From CAVWDI01 sp963753725 (GTDB lineage: Bacteria > Chloroflexota > Anaerolineae > Anaerolineales > UBA4823), in contig CAVWDI010000003.1 of the NCBI GenBank assembly GCA_963753725.1, positions 62,001 through 126,000 of the forward strand: 64,000 nucleotides of DNA, written 5' to 3'. Position numbers and translations under genes: made by a program. The first letter of the stretch is position 1. Every line of letters begins with the position of its first letter. Shown in pieces: positions 17,875 through 28,033 of the stretch. The notes below the pieces were generated by a model that made no database searches, was not told the DNA's origin, and worked only from the letters and a program-made list of their open reading frames with translations.

Positions 17875-19963
17875 ATGAAATCTATTTTCGATGCTCACAG
17901 CCTTCCAGCCCAGATGATCCTGAGCTTTATTGGTGTGGTCATGCTAACTGCAGCGGCTGTTGGAATACCTGCTCTTTGGTTGTTACGCTGCCCAATTTGA
18001 CAATCAAACTTGGTCACGCGTTGACCAGGGTCAACGCGCTGCGCTGGCTCTCTATGAGGCAAAACAAAACGAAGTGGTAAGCCTGGCAATCCTGACCGCT
18101 CAACGTCCAACACTGCGAACGTTGTTATTTCAGGAAAATAGGTTGAAACTGGAAGAATACTTGGAGACTCTGATGGTAGGTGCAAGTCTTGATTTGGTAG
18201 CTGTGTGTGAAACAACCAAAACCGTCATTGCTTCTACGGAACCAATCCTAGCCACAAATCCCTGCCAATCCTGGAGACTCGATGGATTTCAGGTCATCGC
18301 CACAGAATCCTTCTCCCAGGTTTGGCTGACTGCTACCTACCCAGTCGAAGGTGAAGGGACTGATAAATGGGATATGCTGGTCGGTATGGTATTGGACGAT
18401 AGTTTCGTCATCGAGCTGCGTCACCAAACTGGGTTGGAAAATACAATCAAAATATATAGTCAGCCCGTGGCAACCAGCTTCACCGGCGGTGTTGAACAAC
18501 TAGAAGGTCTTTCAACTAACAAGGTGTTTTCCAATGCCACAGGAAACGCTGTTTACAAAACTTTTCAGTTGGAAGACGAACCCTACTACTCCGCTCAAAG
18601 CCCGCTTGATAAAAATGATGTTGAAGCAGAGGTGGCGTTGAGTGTCGCAGAATTCACTGCAACACAACAACGCCTGATGTTGGTTTTAGCCTGCAGTATT
18701 ATCGCTGTGGCAGCCATGGTTTCTATTCTGGGGATTTTCATCGCCCGCCGCATCAGCCAACCTCTGGTGCGCTTGGCGGATTCTGCAGGTGAATTCAGTA
18801 AAGGAGATCTAAGCACTTCAGTAGAGGTAGATACCCAAGTGAAGGAAATGCAGCAGGTTGCGTTAGCTATCGAAACCGCCAGGATAGATTTACTGCAGAC
18901 GCTGACCAATTTAGAGAAGGAGAAAGCCTGGGTCAATCATCTGCTTGAATCAATTGTAGAAGGCATTCTGACCCTTGATCACCAGGGTCATATCAGCTTT
19001 TTCAGTAAGGGTGCCGAACAGATTACCGGCTGGAGTAGAAACGAAGTCTTAGGTCTCTCTTTTGACCAGGTGTTTAGGCTGGTTGATACAGAGACATCCT
19101 CCCGTGATTGGATCCCCACACCCGGTACCAGAAAAAAAATGATCGTCATATTGGATGGAGAGCGTCAGGCTACATTGTCTTTTACCGGAGCGCAGTTGGC
19201 ACCTGCCGAAGCTGGTGATACTCAGGTAGCTCTAGTTTTCCGCGATGTCAGCGAAGAAGAAATTATTCGTCACATTTTAGGCGATTTCTTAGCAAACATC
19301 GCTCACGAATTTCGGACTCCGCTCTCAGCTTCAGCTGCCTCTACCGAGTTGTTGTTGGATCAGGCATCAGATCTAACCAAAACCGAACTGCATGAGCTAC
19401 TTGTATCTTTACATCTTGGTATTCATGGTTTGCAGACATTGGTAGATAATTTGCTTGAAAGCGCCAGTATTGAGGCAGGCCGTTTCCGGGTCTCTCCGCA
19501 CCGATCGGATCTGGGTAAAATCATCGCTGAGGCGGTCCAGGTAATGGATCCTTTGCTGGAAAAATATGACCAGCGCCTGGTTTTAGAACTGCCTGCGGAC
19601 ATTCCAATCGTCTATGCTGATGAAAGGCGAATCGTGCAAGTTCTTGTGAACTTGTTGTCCAATGCCAGTAAATATGGACCCACTGATGCCCCAATCACGA
19701 TAAGAGCGATAGTTAACCAGGGCTGGGTTAGGGTTCAAGTAGCGGATCGGGGTCCAGGAATTCCACAAGAAAGGCAAATTCAGGTATTCCACAAATTCAT
19801 GTATCCAGCCCAATTAGACGACAGTGTAAAAGTTGGAGCCGGGTTAGGACTTTCAGTTGTAAAGGCGGTAGCCGAAGCACATGACGGCAGTGTAGGAGTT
19901 GATGACCGTCCCGGCGGCGGGTCAATATTCTGGTTTACATTGCCTCTGGTGGAGGACGGATGA
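17875..19963 (+). CDS. Sensor histidine kinase (HAMP-PAS-HisKA-HATPase), frame break near the N-terminus
   Basis: Membrane sensor kinase of about 695 residues, PhoR-like in layout. The ATG at 17875 opens with SLPAQMILSFIGVVMLTAAA (first membrane helix); a one-base shift near 17985-17990 then joins to QFDNQTWSRVDQGQRAALAL. An extracellular sensor domain follows, then a second helix with the HAMP domain (ARRISQPLVRLADSAGEFSKGDLS), a PAS domain (ITGWSRNEV), the phospho-acceptor box NIAHEFRTPLSAS, and the ATP-binding N, G1 and G2 boxes (NLLSNASKYG, DRGPGIP, GAGLGLSVV). It overlaps the response regulator by 4 bases. Its closest relative in the window is the kinase at 29764-31863. Because it precedes a phosphate operon, phosphate sensing is a fair guess. 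Confidence 0.85.
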
Positions 19964-20631
19964 AGGCTTTAATCGTAGACGATGATCGAATTCTTGCCGA
20001 TGTTGTAGCCTTTACCTTAAGGAGAGAGGGATTTGAGGTCCTGCAGGCATATGATGGCAATTCTGCGATCCAGCGCTGGTCAGTAGAGCAGCCAGACATC
20101 ATCTTACTGGACGTCAACATGCCCAAAATGGATGGTTTCGCCGTCTGTGCGCACATCCGGGAGCAATCCAATACACCAATTATTCTTCTCACAGTTCGGG
20201 GAGAGGAGGACGATATCATCCAGGGTCTGGAAATTGGTGCTGATGATTACATTGTCAAGCCTTTCAGCCCGCGTCAGCTTGTGGCACGTACAAAGGCTGT
20301 CCTGCGCCGTGCAGGACAAATGATAATCCCTCCTTTTGTTCAAGCGGGTGATCTAAAATTCGATACCAATCGACGCAATGTTACCATTGGCGAGGCAAAT
20401 CCCATATCTCTGACACCTTTAGAGAGCCGGCTGCTGGAATGTCTGATGGTCAATGCCGGGCAAGTTCTGACAAGCGATGCAATTATTGATTTTGTTTGGG
20501 GGGCAAGCGCTGGCGACCGGGATATGCTTCGCCAGCTGGTACGTCGCTTGCGGGGAAAGATTGAACCAGATTCAACTGATCCTTCCTACATAAAAACCAT
20601 CCCCGGACTGGGCTACGGTCTCATTGTATAA
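19960..20631 (+). CDS. OmpR/PhoB-family response regulator
   Basis: A 223-residue regulator: receiver domain with acidic pocket DDD at 7-9 and phospho-acceptor Asp51 (LLDVNMP), the K of VKPFSP, and a C-terminal winged-helix domain ending in YIKTIPGLGYGLIV. Translationally coupled to the kinase by an ATGA overlap. Such regulators bind tandem 11-bp direct repeats, and an array of exactly this type starts 85 bases after its stop codon (20716). It is very similar to the regulator at 29084-29767, with identical motifs at the start (KAL-VDDD, YDG). Confidence 0.92.
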   Translation: MKALIVDDDRILADVVAFTLRREGFEVLQAYDGNSAIQRWSVEQPDIILLDVNMPKMDGFAVCAHIREQSNTPIILLTVRGEEDDIIQGLEIGADDYIVKPFSPRQLVARTKAVLRRAGQMIIPPFVQAGDLKFDTNRRNVTIGEANPISLTPLESRLLECLMVNAGQVLTSDAIIDFVWGASAGDRDMLRQLVRRLRGKIEPDSTDPSYIKTIPGLGYGLIV

Positions 20632-20673
20632 ATCAAAATAAAGCAGCCACAGCGATCTAAATCGGCCGGGAGC

Positions 20674-20716
20674 AGCCTGGAGGGTACAGCAATCTGATGC
20701 TCTTCAGGCTGTTTTT
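20674..20716 (+). terminator. Intrinsic terminator after the response regulator
   Basis: AGCCTG (20674-20679) pairs with CAGGCT (20705-20710), extended by GAG/CTC, and is followed by GTTTTTG. It separates the two-component pair from the next transcription unit, whose activator array starts immediately afterwards. Confidence 0.65.
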
Positions 20717-20771
20717 GTCACTAAACTGTTACGTCCTTGTCACAAGCTTTATCACCAGTATCTGCTATATT
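20716..20771 (+). promoter_or_regulatory. PhoB-type direct-repeat array A with -10 box
   Basis: Four half-sites in the same direction: TGTCAC (20716), TGTTAC (20727), TGTCAC (20738) and TATCAC (20750), spaced 11, 11 and 12 bases. A -10 box TATATT follows at 20766-20771, 16 bases after the start of the last half-site, with no good -35, as expected for an activator-dependent promoter. It precedes the small gene at 20860 and the stress-protein/phosphate operon. The same layout is present at 33040 and, nearly, at 31946. Confidence 0.75.
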
Positions 20772-20859
20772 CAAATCAAATAACACCAATCATTAAGTTC
20801 TTTCGTATCAAAGGTGTCATAAACCACGAAACCTGGTTATGGATGAACGGAGGTGAGGA

Positions 20860-21090
20860 ATGTCAACAATCGATCGGCTAAATTTTATTCCAATTGGGCT
20901 GAATTCCTCCCTGGAAGGAAAATTAATCGAAGTATATCTGCTGACCAAAGGTTACCGAACGGGAGATATGAAGATGTTAACCAGACAAGATTCAAAACAG
21001 CTGATGACTGAAGCCTGCACTCATGTCTCTTTGAAGCTGGCAGAATTTGAATCAAAGGCTAAATTCCGAGAAAAAATTCATTGGATATGA
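20860..21090 (+). CDS. Small protein of unknown function
   Basis: A 76-residue protein, with GGAGGTGAGG just before the ATG. It is not recognised. A basic middle part (TKGYRTGDMKMLTRQDSKQ) is followed by an amphipathic C-terminal helix; there is no signal peptide. It is the first gene behind array A and overlaps the start of the next gene by a few bases, so it is probably translated and co-expressed with it. Confidence 0.5.
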   Translation: MSTIDRLNFIPIGLNSSLEGKLIEVYLLTKGYRTGDMKMLTRQDSKQLMTEACTHVSLKLAEFESKAKFREKIHWI

Positions 21091-22109
21091 AATATCGAGA
21101 ATCACATTACCTGGAATTCGACAATCTGGAAGTGATCCCTCGAATAGCCGGATTATTGCCGCGTGAATTGGCAATTCGTTATCATGCGCTTCCCGTTGCT
21201 GATGATGGTAAGCGAATCACCGTAGCCATGGCCGATCCCAACGATAACGAAGCTCGCGAAGCAATCATTGCTGTTTTAGGACCTTCCACCCTCATCGTAC
21301 GAACAAATGCACAATTTATCGATAAATTATTGGCTGAATTCTGGGATAAGGCGACCAATCGGCCCCTGGAATTACTGTTGTGGCTTCCCAAAAAGTCAAT
21401 CACGACCGGAATCGAGACCTATGCCGAGTATATAGCTACCTTATTGGGCGCTCACCTCAACCACTTCGAAACTGCGGATATGGGTGATAAGGCATACAGA
21501 GCACTGGTTTCGGTAATCGAAGACATCAAAGCAGATATCGTTATTCTTGGAGAGTGGGAACAAACCATTATGGAGAGATTAATCCAGGGCTCTCTAGAAA
21601 ATATACTTGCTAGTCAAATGCCAGCCTCGCTCTTAGTGGTTCGCCACCCGATTCATCCGATAAAGAACATCTTACTCATCCTTCGAAATGACGCCATAGT
21701 TCAAACCTCCCTTAATTGGACCATTGGTTTCGCTCGCCCCAGCGGAGCTGAAGTCACCATCTTACCCATCACAATACCGCTGCCAGCTATGTATGACCAA
21801 AATCCCAGCATGCGCTGCAGCATTGATTCAATCTTGACCTCCAATTCGAGATTAGGAAAAAAACTACGCCTGGTTGCGCAGCAATTAGTTGACTCAGAAA
21901 TAAATGGCACGCTGCGTATACGTCAGGAAGCTCCCACCTGGCAGATTCACTGCGAACTTCTTGAACATAACTATGATCTGGTAGTGATCGACAGCGAACC
22001 ACCAAACAAGTTATGGCACTGGATCCAGGTCGAACTGGTCAATCCTCTGTTGAATTGGAGCGATAAATCCGTGCTGGTCACAAAATCCTCAACCATGCAA
22101 GTGACATAA
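21087..22109 (+). CDS. MshEN-type domain fused to universal stress protein domains
   Basis: About 340 residues. The N-terminal 75 residues (EVIPRIAGLLPRELAIRYHA, ITVAMADPND, VLGPSTLIVRTNAQF) match the MshEN/GSPII_E_N domain found on secretion ATPases, where it binds cyclic-di-GMP. The rest contains one clear Usp domain (ADIVILGEWEQ, RLIQGSLENILASQMPASLLVVRHP) and a second, weaker one up to the C-terminus (YDLVVIDSEPPNKLW, KSVLVTKSS). This is not a usual combination. A TTG at 21081 is an alternative start. First large gene of the phosphate operon. The C-terminal 55 residues are repeated as a relic at 32014-32190. Confidence 0.6.
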   Translation: MKYRESHYLEFDNLEVIPRIAGLLPRELAIRYHALPVADDGKRITVAMADPNDNEAREAIIAVLGPSTLIVRTNAQFIDKLLAEFWDKATNRPLELLLWLPKKSITTGIETYAEYIATLLGAHLNHFETADMGDKAYRALVSVIEDIKADIVILGEWEQTIMERLIQGSLENILASQMPASLLVVRHPIHPIKNILLILRNDAIVQTSLNWTIGFARPSGAEVTILPITIPLPAMYDQNPSMRCSIDSILTSNSRLGKKLRLVAQQLVDSEINGTLRIRQEAPTWQIHCELLEHNYDLVVIDSEPPNKLWHWIQVELVNPLLNWSDKSVLVTKSSTMQVT

Positions 22110-22177
22110 ATGTCCATATTTGCTAACAAGTTCACCATTAGACACAATATTACACACAATTGGAGAGAACAAACATC

Positions 22178-23147
22178 ATGAAAATCAAAACCACAACATT
22201 AATTCTCGTAATTCTGATTAACCACAATATGGACTTTAACTAGCTGCACACAAACATCTTCCTCCGCCGAAAACGTTTCCAGCCAGGCAGGTACAATCAC
22301 CATTTCTGGAGCCTGGGCGCTCTACCCCATGATGATCCTTTGGAGCGAGGAATATCAAAATATATACCCTGAAGTCATGTTCGATATATCAGCTGGAGGA
22401 GCTGGCAAGGGTATGGCCGATGCTTTGGCAGGAGCTGTAGACATCGGCATGGTATCTCGGGAGATCTACTCCGAGGAGATCGACAAAGGGGCTTTTTGGG
22501 TTTCCGTCACCAAGGACGCAGTCTTTCCTACTATAAATGAAAAAAATCCGGTATGGGATGGTCTCTCCCAGAAAGGTGCAGCCCGGGATATTTTTGTCAA
22601 GATATTTATCACAGGTGAAATAACAACTTGGGGACAGATGGTTGGGAGTGACGAGGTTACTGATCCCATCCATGTTTTCACTCGATCCGATGCATGTGGT
22701 GCTGCAGCAACCTGGGCTGAATACCTGGGTGCCGCGCAGGAAGACCTTTTAGGCGTGGCTGTATATGGAGATCCGGGTCTCCTGGATGCAGTCATCAAGG
22801 ATAGCCTGGGGATAGGCTATAACAACTTGAATTATATATTTGACATGGAAACCGGGAAACCTGTAATAGGTGCGCTGGTGCTCCCTATCGATTCTAATGA
22901 CAACGGGCTGGTAGATCCAAGTGAAATAATTAATTCAAAAGAGATGGCGATAAATGCAGTCGCCACTGGACAATACCCCTCGCCTCCAGCCCGAAACCTA
23001 AACCTGGTCACCAAAGGTCAACCAAGCGGATTGTTGAAAGATTTTGTTACCTGGGTGCTGACTGATGGTCAGGATTATATTGATGAGGCAGGATATATCG
23101 CTTTGCCGAAAGAGATGTTGGAAGAAGAATTAGGCAAACTTAAATGA
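22178..23147 (+). CDS. pstS: Phosphate-type ABC substrate-binding lipoprotein, PstS-like (frame break in the signal peptide)
   Basis: Binding protein of about 320 residues. The ATG at 22178 (GGAGAGA upstream) opens a lipoprotein signal; a one-base shift near 22215-22235 leads to TTIWTLTSC, a lipobox whose Cys would be lipidated. The mature part has the PBP-like start ITISGAWALYPMMILWSEEY, GGAGKGMADALAGAVDIGMVSR and TRSDACGAAATW, where PstS proteins normally have the phosphate-binding T/S-R-x-x-x-S-G-T. The Ser/Gly/Thr positions are only partly kept, so another oxyanion is possible. Followed 16 bases later by pstC. Confidence 0.8.
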
Positions 23148-23163
23148 GATTAGAGCGGGTGTT

Positions 23164-24111
23164 ATGGGCGAGAGTTTAGCAGCTGTTATTCAGAGAAAAC
23201 GTCAGAACAAGAACCGGCTTGCCCAGAAGACGATGGGTTGGCTTACCCTGGCTGCAGTGATGCTGGTGCCGATAATCATCGCAGCCTTGTTCGTACGCGC
23301 CTGGCCGATCCTGTCCTCAAAACCTTTGGGTGAATTACTCTTCTCCACAACCTGGCATCCTATGAAAAATTCCTTCGGCTTCTTTGCTTTTATTATGGGA
23401 ACCTTATGGGTAACAGGTCTGGCGATGATCATTTCTGTCCCGCCCTCTGTGTTAACTGCAATATACCTGGCGGAATATTCTTCAACCCGTACGCGTTCAC
23501 TGGTCAAAACATTTATCGATATTCTTGCGGGTATTCCTTCCGTTATCTTTGGGGTATGGGGCGTATTAACGATTGTGCCTTTTATCAGGAATTACTTTGC
23601 TCCCGCAGTAGATCGTTGGCTGGGAGGCATCCCATTATTCCAAAACAACAATCCAACGGGCTACAGCTTGTTAGCAGGAGGATTTGTGCTGGCAGTAATG
23701 GTCTTCCCAATCATTATCTCTTTAGCTGAAGAGGTGATTAGCGCCGTTCCGCAAGGTTCAAGAGATGCCTCGTTAACGCTTGGCGCCACCCGCTGGCAAA
23801 CGATCAGGCGCGTGGTAATGCGACGCGCCTGGTTAGGGGTAATTGCTGCCATAATGCTAGGCTTTTCCAGAGCATTTGGTGAAACGATGGCAGTTATGAT
23901 GGTTGCAGGTAATGTTCCCCAAATTCCCCATTCCATATTTGATCCGGTTTACCCTTTGACTGCTCTAATTGCAAATAACTATGGAGAAATGATGTCAATC
24001 CCTTTATATGACTCGGCGTTGCTGACCGGAGCGTTGATTCTGATGCTTATCATTCTTGTTTTCAACCTCCTTTCACGTCTGGTAATCGTCCGTCTGGTCC
24101 AGCGCGAATAA
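23164..24111 (+). CDS. pstC: Phosphate ABC transporter permease PstC
   Basis: A 315-residue permease with six membrane helices. The segment VKTFIDILAGIPSVIFGVWG and the EAA loop (DASLTLGATRWQTIRRVVMRRAWLG) are typical of PstC, and the FGETMAVMMVAGN stretch is highly characteristic. Forms the membrane channel with PstA, encoded 10 bases downstream. Confidence 0.92.
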   Translation: MGESLAAVIQRKRQNKNRLAQKTMGWLTLAAVMLVPIIIAALFVRAWPILSSKPLGELLFSTTWHPMKNSFGFFAFIMGTLWVTGLAMIISVPPSVLTAIYLAEYSSTRTRSLVKTFIDILAGIPSVIFGVWGVLTIVPFIRNYFAPAVDRWLGGIPLFQNNNPTGYSLLAGGFVLAVMVFPIIISLAEEVISAVPQGSRDASLTLGATRWQTIRRVVMRRAWLGVIAAIMLGFSRAFGETMAVMMVAGNVPQIPHSIFDPVYPLTALIANNYGEMMSIPLYDSALLTGALILMLIILVFNLLSRLVIVRLVQRE

Positions 24112-24121
24112 GAGAAGCCTT

Positions 24122-24977
24122 TTGAATAAAATTACACCCAAAATCGAAGAAGTTTTTTATAAAGTTCTGATGCTCGCTTCGACTGCGTTTGTGCTGAGTA
24201 TCTTAGTTCTTATCCTTGCCACTGTGATCTGGCGAGGGCTGCCAGCCCTGAATTTAGCCATGTTAACCCAGACACCCAAAGGGGGGTATTACCTTGGTCA
24301 AGAAGGCGGCATCCTGAACGCGATTGTTGGATCTCTCTACCTGGCAGGAGGAGCAACGCTGCTCGCAATAGTCCTCAGCTTACCTATCGCACTCTATTTA
24401 CAGGTCTACATACCTCACACCCGTCAGGCCGAATGGGCTCGCTTAGCCATGGACGTTTTGTGGGGTGTACCAAGCATCGTCTACGGAGCTTTTGGTTTCA
24501 TTATTTTTAATTTGGCTGGGAATGAGGGCTTCTCTGCTGGGCGGAATCATTGCCTTAGCCTTTCTGGAATTGCCAATCATGGTCAGAGGCATGGACGAAG
24601 CTATCGCAATGGTCCCACCCGCATTGAAAGAGACTTCTTATTCCCTGGGTGCCAACAAGTACGAAACCGCTCTTAAAGTAATGCTGCGCCAAACAGCTCC
24701 AGGTCTGCTGACTGCAGTATTGTTGGCTTTTGGCAGAGGTATTGGTGACGCTGCTTCAGTATTATTCACAGCCGGTTATACAGACCGTTTACCTAATTCC
24801 CTATTCCGACCCGCCGCCTCACTTCCATTGGCTGTCTTTTTCCAGCTTAACACTCCCTATCCAGCTGTTCAGGAGAGAGCTTATGCCTCAGCTCTCATCC
24901 TTACCTTTATTATTCTGGTTCTCAGCCTGATCACCCGGCAGTTAACCACTCGATTGACAACTCATATCATCCGCTGA
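24122..24977 (+). CDS. pstA: Phosphate ABC transporter permease PstA (one frame break)
   Basis: About 285 residues, from a TTG start (AGAGAAG just upstream). The N-terminal part has LAMLTQTPKGGYYLGQEGGILNAIVGSLYL and DVLWGVPSIVYGAFGF. The frame then switches near 24515-24525 to MRASLLGGIIALAFLELPIMVRGMDEAI, the EAA loop (LKETSYSLGANKYETALKVMLRQ) and FGRGIGDAASVLFTAGY. Both halves are clearly PstA, so a single-base error is likely. Seven bases precede pstB. Confidence 0.88.
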
Positions 24978-24983
24978 GAAATT

Positions 24984-25766
24984 ATGGAAATTGTAAACTC
25001 CCATATTAAGATCCAGGATCTTAATGTCTGGTACAGAAATGACCAGGCTCTAAAAAACGTTTCATCTGAAATCCCAGCAAATAAGATTACTGCTGTTATT
25101 GGACCCTCTGGATGCGGCAAGACAACCTTGCTCAAGTGCCTCAACCGGCTTCATGAGGAAGAGGAGGATGTTCAGATCGCAGGGCAGGTCTGGTTAAATG
25201 GCGTCAATATTTACAGCCGTGATGTGGATGTAAACGAAATTCGCACTCGCATAGGCATGTTAGCCCCCAAGCCTTTTCCCCTACCGATGTCTATCTATGA
25301 AAATGTGGCATACGGGCGGCGCATACACGGTCTTAACACTGTCCTTAATAAGGGAAATGGTCGTAATCTGGATCATTATATAGAACGTTATTTACGAACC
25401 GCTGGCCTCTGGGAAGAGGTAAAAGATCGACTCGGATCACCAGCCACGCGACTTTCTACAGGACAACAGCAGCGACTATGCCTGGCGCGAGCCCTGGCTG
25501 TCGAACCGGAGGCGCTGTTATGCGATGAACCCACTTCTGCCCTGGATCCCATTTCGGCGCAGCGGATAGAAGAACTTTTGAAAAGCCTGAAGGAGAAAAC
25601 TACCATTGTCTTGGTTACACACTTGCTCAGACAGGCTCGCCGCCTGGCAGATCATGTAATCTTTCTCTGGATGGGTGAATTGATAGAGTCCGGGCCAGCA
25701 TGCCAGATATTTAATGATCCTCAAGATGAACGGACTCGCGCTTATTTAGCTGGAGATATTGGCTAA
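24984..25766 (+). CDS. pstB: Phosphate ABC transporter ATPase PstB
   Basis: A 260-residue ATPase energising import. Walker A GPSGCGKTT, the D-loop region CDEPTSALDP (Walker B) and the switch His (VLVTHLLRQARRLAD) are present. The ABC signature is LSTGQQQRL instead of the usual LSGGQQQRL, a conservative change. The MLAPKPFPLPMSIYENVAYG stretch is diagnostic of PstB. Adjacent to pstA and to a second substrate-binding protein. Confidence 0.92.
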   Translation: MEIVNSHIKIQDLNVWYRNDQALKNVSSEIPANKITAVIGPSGCGKTTLLKCLNRLHEEEEDVQIAGQVWLNGVNIYSRDVDVNEIRTRIGMLAPKPFPLPMSIYENVAYGRRIHGLNTVLNKGNGRNLDHYIERYLRTAGLWEEVKDRLGSPATRLSTGQQQRLCLARALAVEPEALLCDEPTSALDPISAQRIEELLKSLKEKTTIVLVTHLLRQARRLADHVIFLWMGELIESGPACQIFNDPQDERTRAYLAGDIG

Positions 25767-25782
25767 CTTGGAGTAAATTAAG

Positions 25783-26841
25783 ATGAACCCCAAATTGTTA
25801 CCTTATACCAATAAAGCAAATTGGCCTCGCATTGCAGGTGGAGTTTTTGTAGCAGCGCTGCTGCTGGTGACCCTTTACTATACTTGGCAGGCAATCGTCC
25901 CCAATGTGCAACTTCCAATAAAGCTGTTGGTGTTCGCTTTCAGTACCCAGGAGGAAGTGCTTTTGCAGGGTGTCCTGCCTGCTTTTGAGGAGGCTTGGGA
26001 AACCGAAACGGGACAGGAGCTTGAGGTAGAAGCTGTTTTTGGACCTTCCGGTTCTATAGCAGGACTAATCGACTTGGGCGCCCCAGCCGATGTTGCCCTG
26101 TTCAGCAATGAACGTCATGTTAAATGGCTCAAAATTGCTAAAATGGTTAAGTCGAATACCCAACCGGTTGTCATTGGATATTCTCCGATGGTTATTGTCA
26201 CCCGTCCGGGTAACCCACATCACATTTCAGAATTCGAGGATTTGACGCAACCAAAAATACGTATATTACATGCCGATCCACGCAGCTCAGGAGCTGGAGA
26301 ATGGTCCCTGCTGGCCGAATATGGCAGCGCCTTGCTTGAATCAAACGATTCGGATGCTGCCAAAGAACGGTTCCTGTCTATCTGGGACAATGTAAAACTG
26401 CTCGGCGACTCTGCCCGGACAATCTTATCCATCTTCGAGCTGGGAGCAGGTGACGCCATGATTACCTATGAACAAGATGCCCACATGGCTCAGGAGCGCG
26501 GCGTACCGCTGGAGATAGTCGTGCCAACCCGCACGATTATCACCGAAAATGTGGCTGTGATTGTGGATGAAAATGTTAAAAGACGTGAAAGACCAGTCGT
26601 AAATGCTTTCATGGATTATCTATTAAGTGAAGCTGGGCAACAAATTTTCAGTAATTATCATATGCGACCAGCTCAAATTGCTGATGAGGAGTTCACACCC
26701 ATAACTCAATCTTTCACAGTAGAAGATTTGGGTGGTTGGACACAGTCTTATACTCAATTGGTGGAAAAATTATGGCAGAAGGAAATCGCACAGCGGCATG
26801 ATATGGAGCTGAATGCAACGCTGCTGGATACCGGGAAATGA
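25783..26841 (+). CDS. Sulfate/molybdate-type substrate-binding protein, membrane-anchored
   Basis: A 352-residue protein with one N-terminal membrane helix (about residues 18-38) and no lipobox. The body resembles Sbp/CysP/ModA oxyanion-binding proteins (AVFGPSGSIAGLIDLGAPADVALFSN, GYSPMVIVTRPGNP, YEQDAHMAQERG). No second permease or ATPase set follows, so it either feeds the neighbouring Pst channel or acts as a sensor; this is inference. It lies 16 bases after pstB and 3 bases before the Na+/phosphate carrier. Confidence 0.75.
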   Translation: MNPKLLPYTNKANWPRIAGGVFVAALLLVTLYYTWQAIVPNVQLPIKLLVFAFSTQEEVLLQGVLPAFEEAWETETGQELEVEAVFGPSGSIAGLIDLGAPADVALFSNERHVKWLKIAKMVKSNTQPVVIGYSPMVIVTRPGNPHHISEFEDLTQPKIRILHADPRSSGAGEWSLLAEYGSALLESNDSDAAKERFLSIWDNVKLLGDSARTILSIFELGAGDAMITYEQDAHMAQERGVPLEIVVPTRTIITENVAVIVDENVKRRERPVVNAFMDYLLSEAGQQIFSNYHMRPAQIADEEFTPITQSFTVEDLGGWTQSYTQLVEKLWQKEIAQRHDMELNATLLDTGK

Positions 26842-26844
26842 TGC

Positions 26845-28017
26845 ATGGAAAATCCACCAGGTTTAGGCTTTAAGCCATCTGAATCACCAGCTGGACAAAA
26901 CCCAGCTGAAAATATTGACCCAGTTCTGACATTCCCTGAACTTTCCCTCAAGATTGAAGTTAAACCACACTGGTGGGAAAGTGCCCGGTTGGGAAAGATT
27001 GTGCTTTTTGGCGCCAGCTTGTACCTGTTCATTCTGGCCATCAATTTTATGAAGTCAGGAGCACGCGGCATTACTCCCTTCATCCACGATCTCGGAGTCA
27101 TCTCCAACGCAACCAACAGCCTCGGTTTTGGCTGGTTGCTTGCTTACCTTATCATGAGCGGATCACCTGTGGCAGCCGCTGCATTAACATTTTTTGATGC
27201 TGGTGTGATCGATGAACTCAGCGCATTCACTATGATCACTGGCAGCCGGCTAGGGGCAAGCTTTATAGTCCTTTTTGTCGGATTTATATATGTGCTGCGC
27301 GGCCGCGATCGAGCCACCAGTTTAAGCATGGGCATTCTTTCGTTGATTGTTACTGCAACAACCTATCTGCCTGGTCTCCTGATTGGGATCATTCTCCTGA
27401 AAACAGGCGTATTGGATAGTGTCCAGCTCCCTAATGGCGCGCTGCTGACTTCAGTCGTCGATACCACCGTCGAGCCTTTCACTGATCTGGTGGCTGGTTT
27501 TTTCCCTTACTGGGTAATTTTCTTAATCGGCCTGGGCATTATTTTGATCAGTTTCAAACTATTCGACAAGTGCCTGCCCCAGATGACGCTAAAAGAGAGC
27601 CAGATAGGGTGGGGTTCGCGCCTGGTTTATCGACCAGTAGTCATGTTCACCCTGGGTGCAATGGTAACGATGATCTCCATGTCGGTCAGTATATCTCTCA
27701 GTCTGTTAGTGCCGTTGAGCCAACGAGGTTTTGTGCGGCGGGAGAATGTCATCCCCTATATCATGGGCGCCAATATCACTACGTTTATTGATACGCTGCT
27801 GGCGGCTGTGCTGCTCAATAATATGGCAGCTTTTACTGTTGTGTTCGTCAGCATGCTCAGTACGGCAGCTGCTTCAATTCTCATTTTGGTATTTATCTAC
27901 CGCCCTTACCTGAGAAATTCGCTCCAATTTGTCAACTGGGTCTCCAGCACCAACCGCAACCTAGCCATTTTTATGATCACCATTTTTATTACGCCTGTAA
28001 TCTTAATTTTGATATAA
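26845..28017 (+). CDS. Na+/phosphate cotransporter-like membrane protein
   Basis: A 390-residue protein: about 60 soluble residues, then eight to nine membrane helices arranged as two repeats. The pieces GSPVAAAALTFFDAGVIDELSAFTM and MGANITTFIDTLLAAVLLNN correspond to the two inverted motifs of the NptA/PF02690 family, although the QSSS signature is replaced. It probably moves phosphate or a related anion with Na+. In the operon it gives a secondary transporter beside the primary Pst pump. Confidence 0.7.
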   Translation: MENPPGLGFKPSESPAGQNPAENIDPVLTFPELSLKIEVKPHWWESARLGKIVLFGASLYLFILAINFMKSGARGITPFIHDLGVISNATNSLGFGWLLAYLIMSGSPVAAAALTFFDAGVIDELSAFTMITGSRLGASFIVLFVGFIYVLRGRDRATSLSMGILSLIVTATTYLPGLLIGIILLKTGVLDSVQLPNGALLTSVVDTTVEPFTDLVAGFFPYWVIFLIGLGIILISFKLFDKCLPQMTLKESQIGWGSRLVYRPVVMFTLGAMVTMISMSVSISLSLLVPLSQRGFVRRENVIPYIMGANITTFIDTLLAAVLLNNMAAFTVVFVSMLSTAAASILILVFIYRPYLRNSLQFVNWVSSTNRNLAIFMITIFITPVILILI

Positions 28018-28033
28018 TTAAAGTTTATACGCC

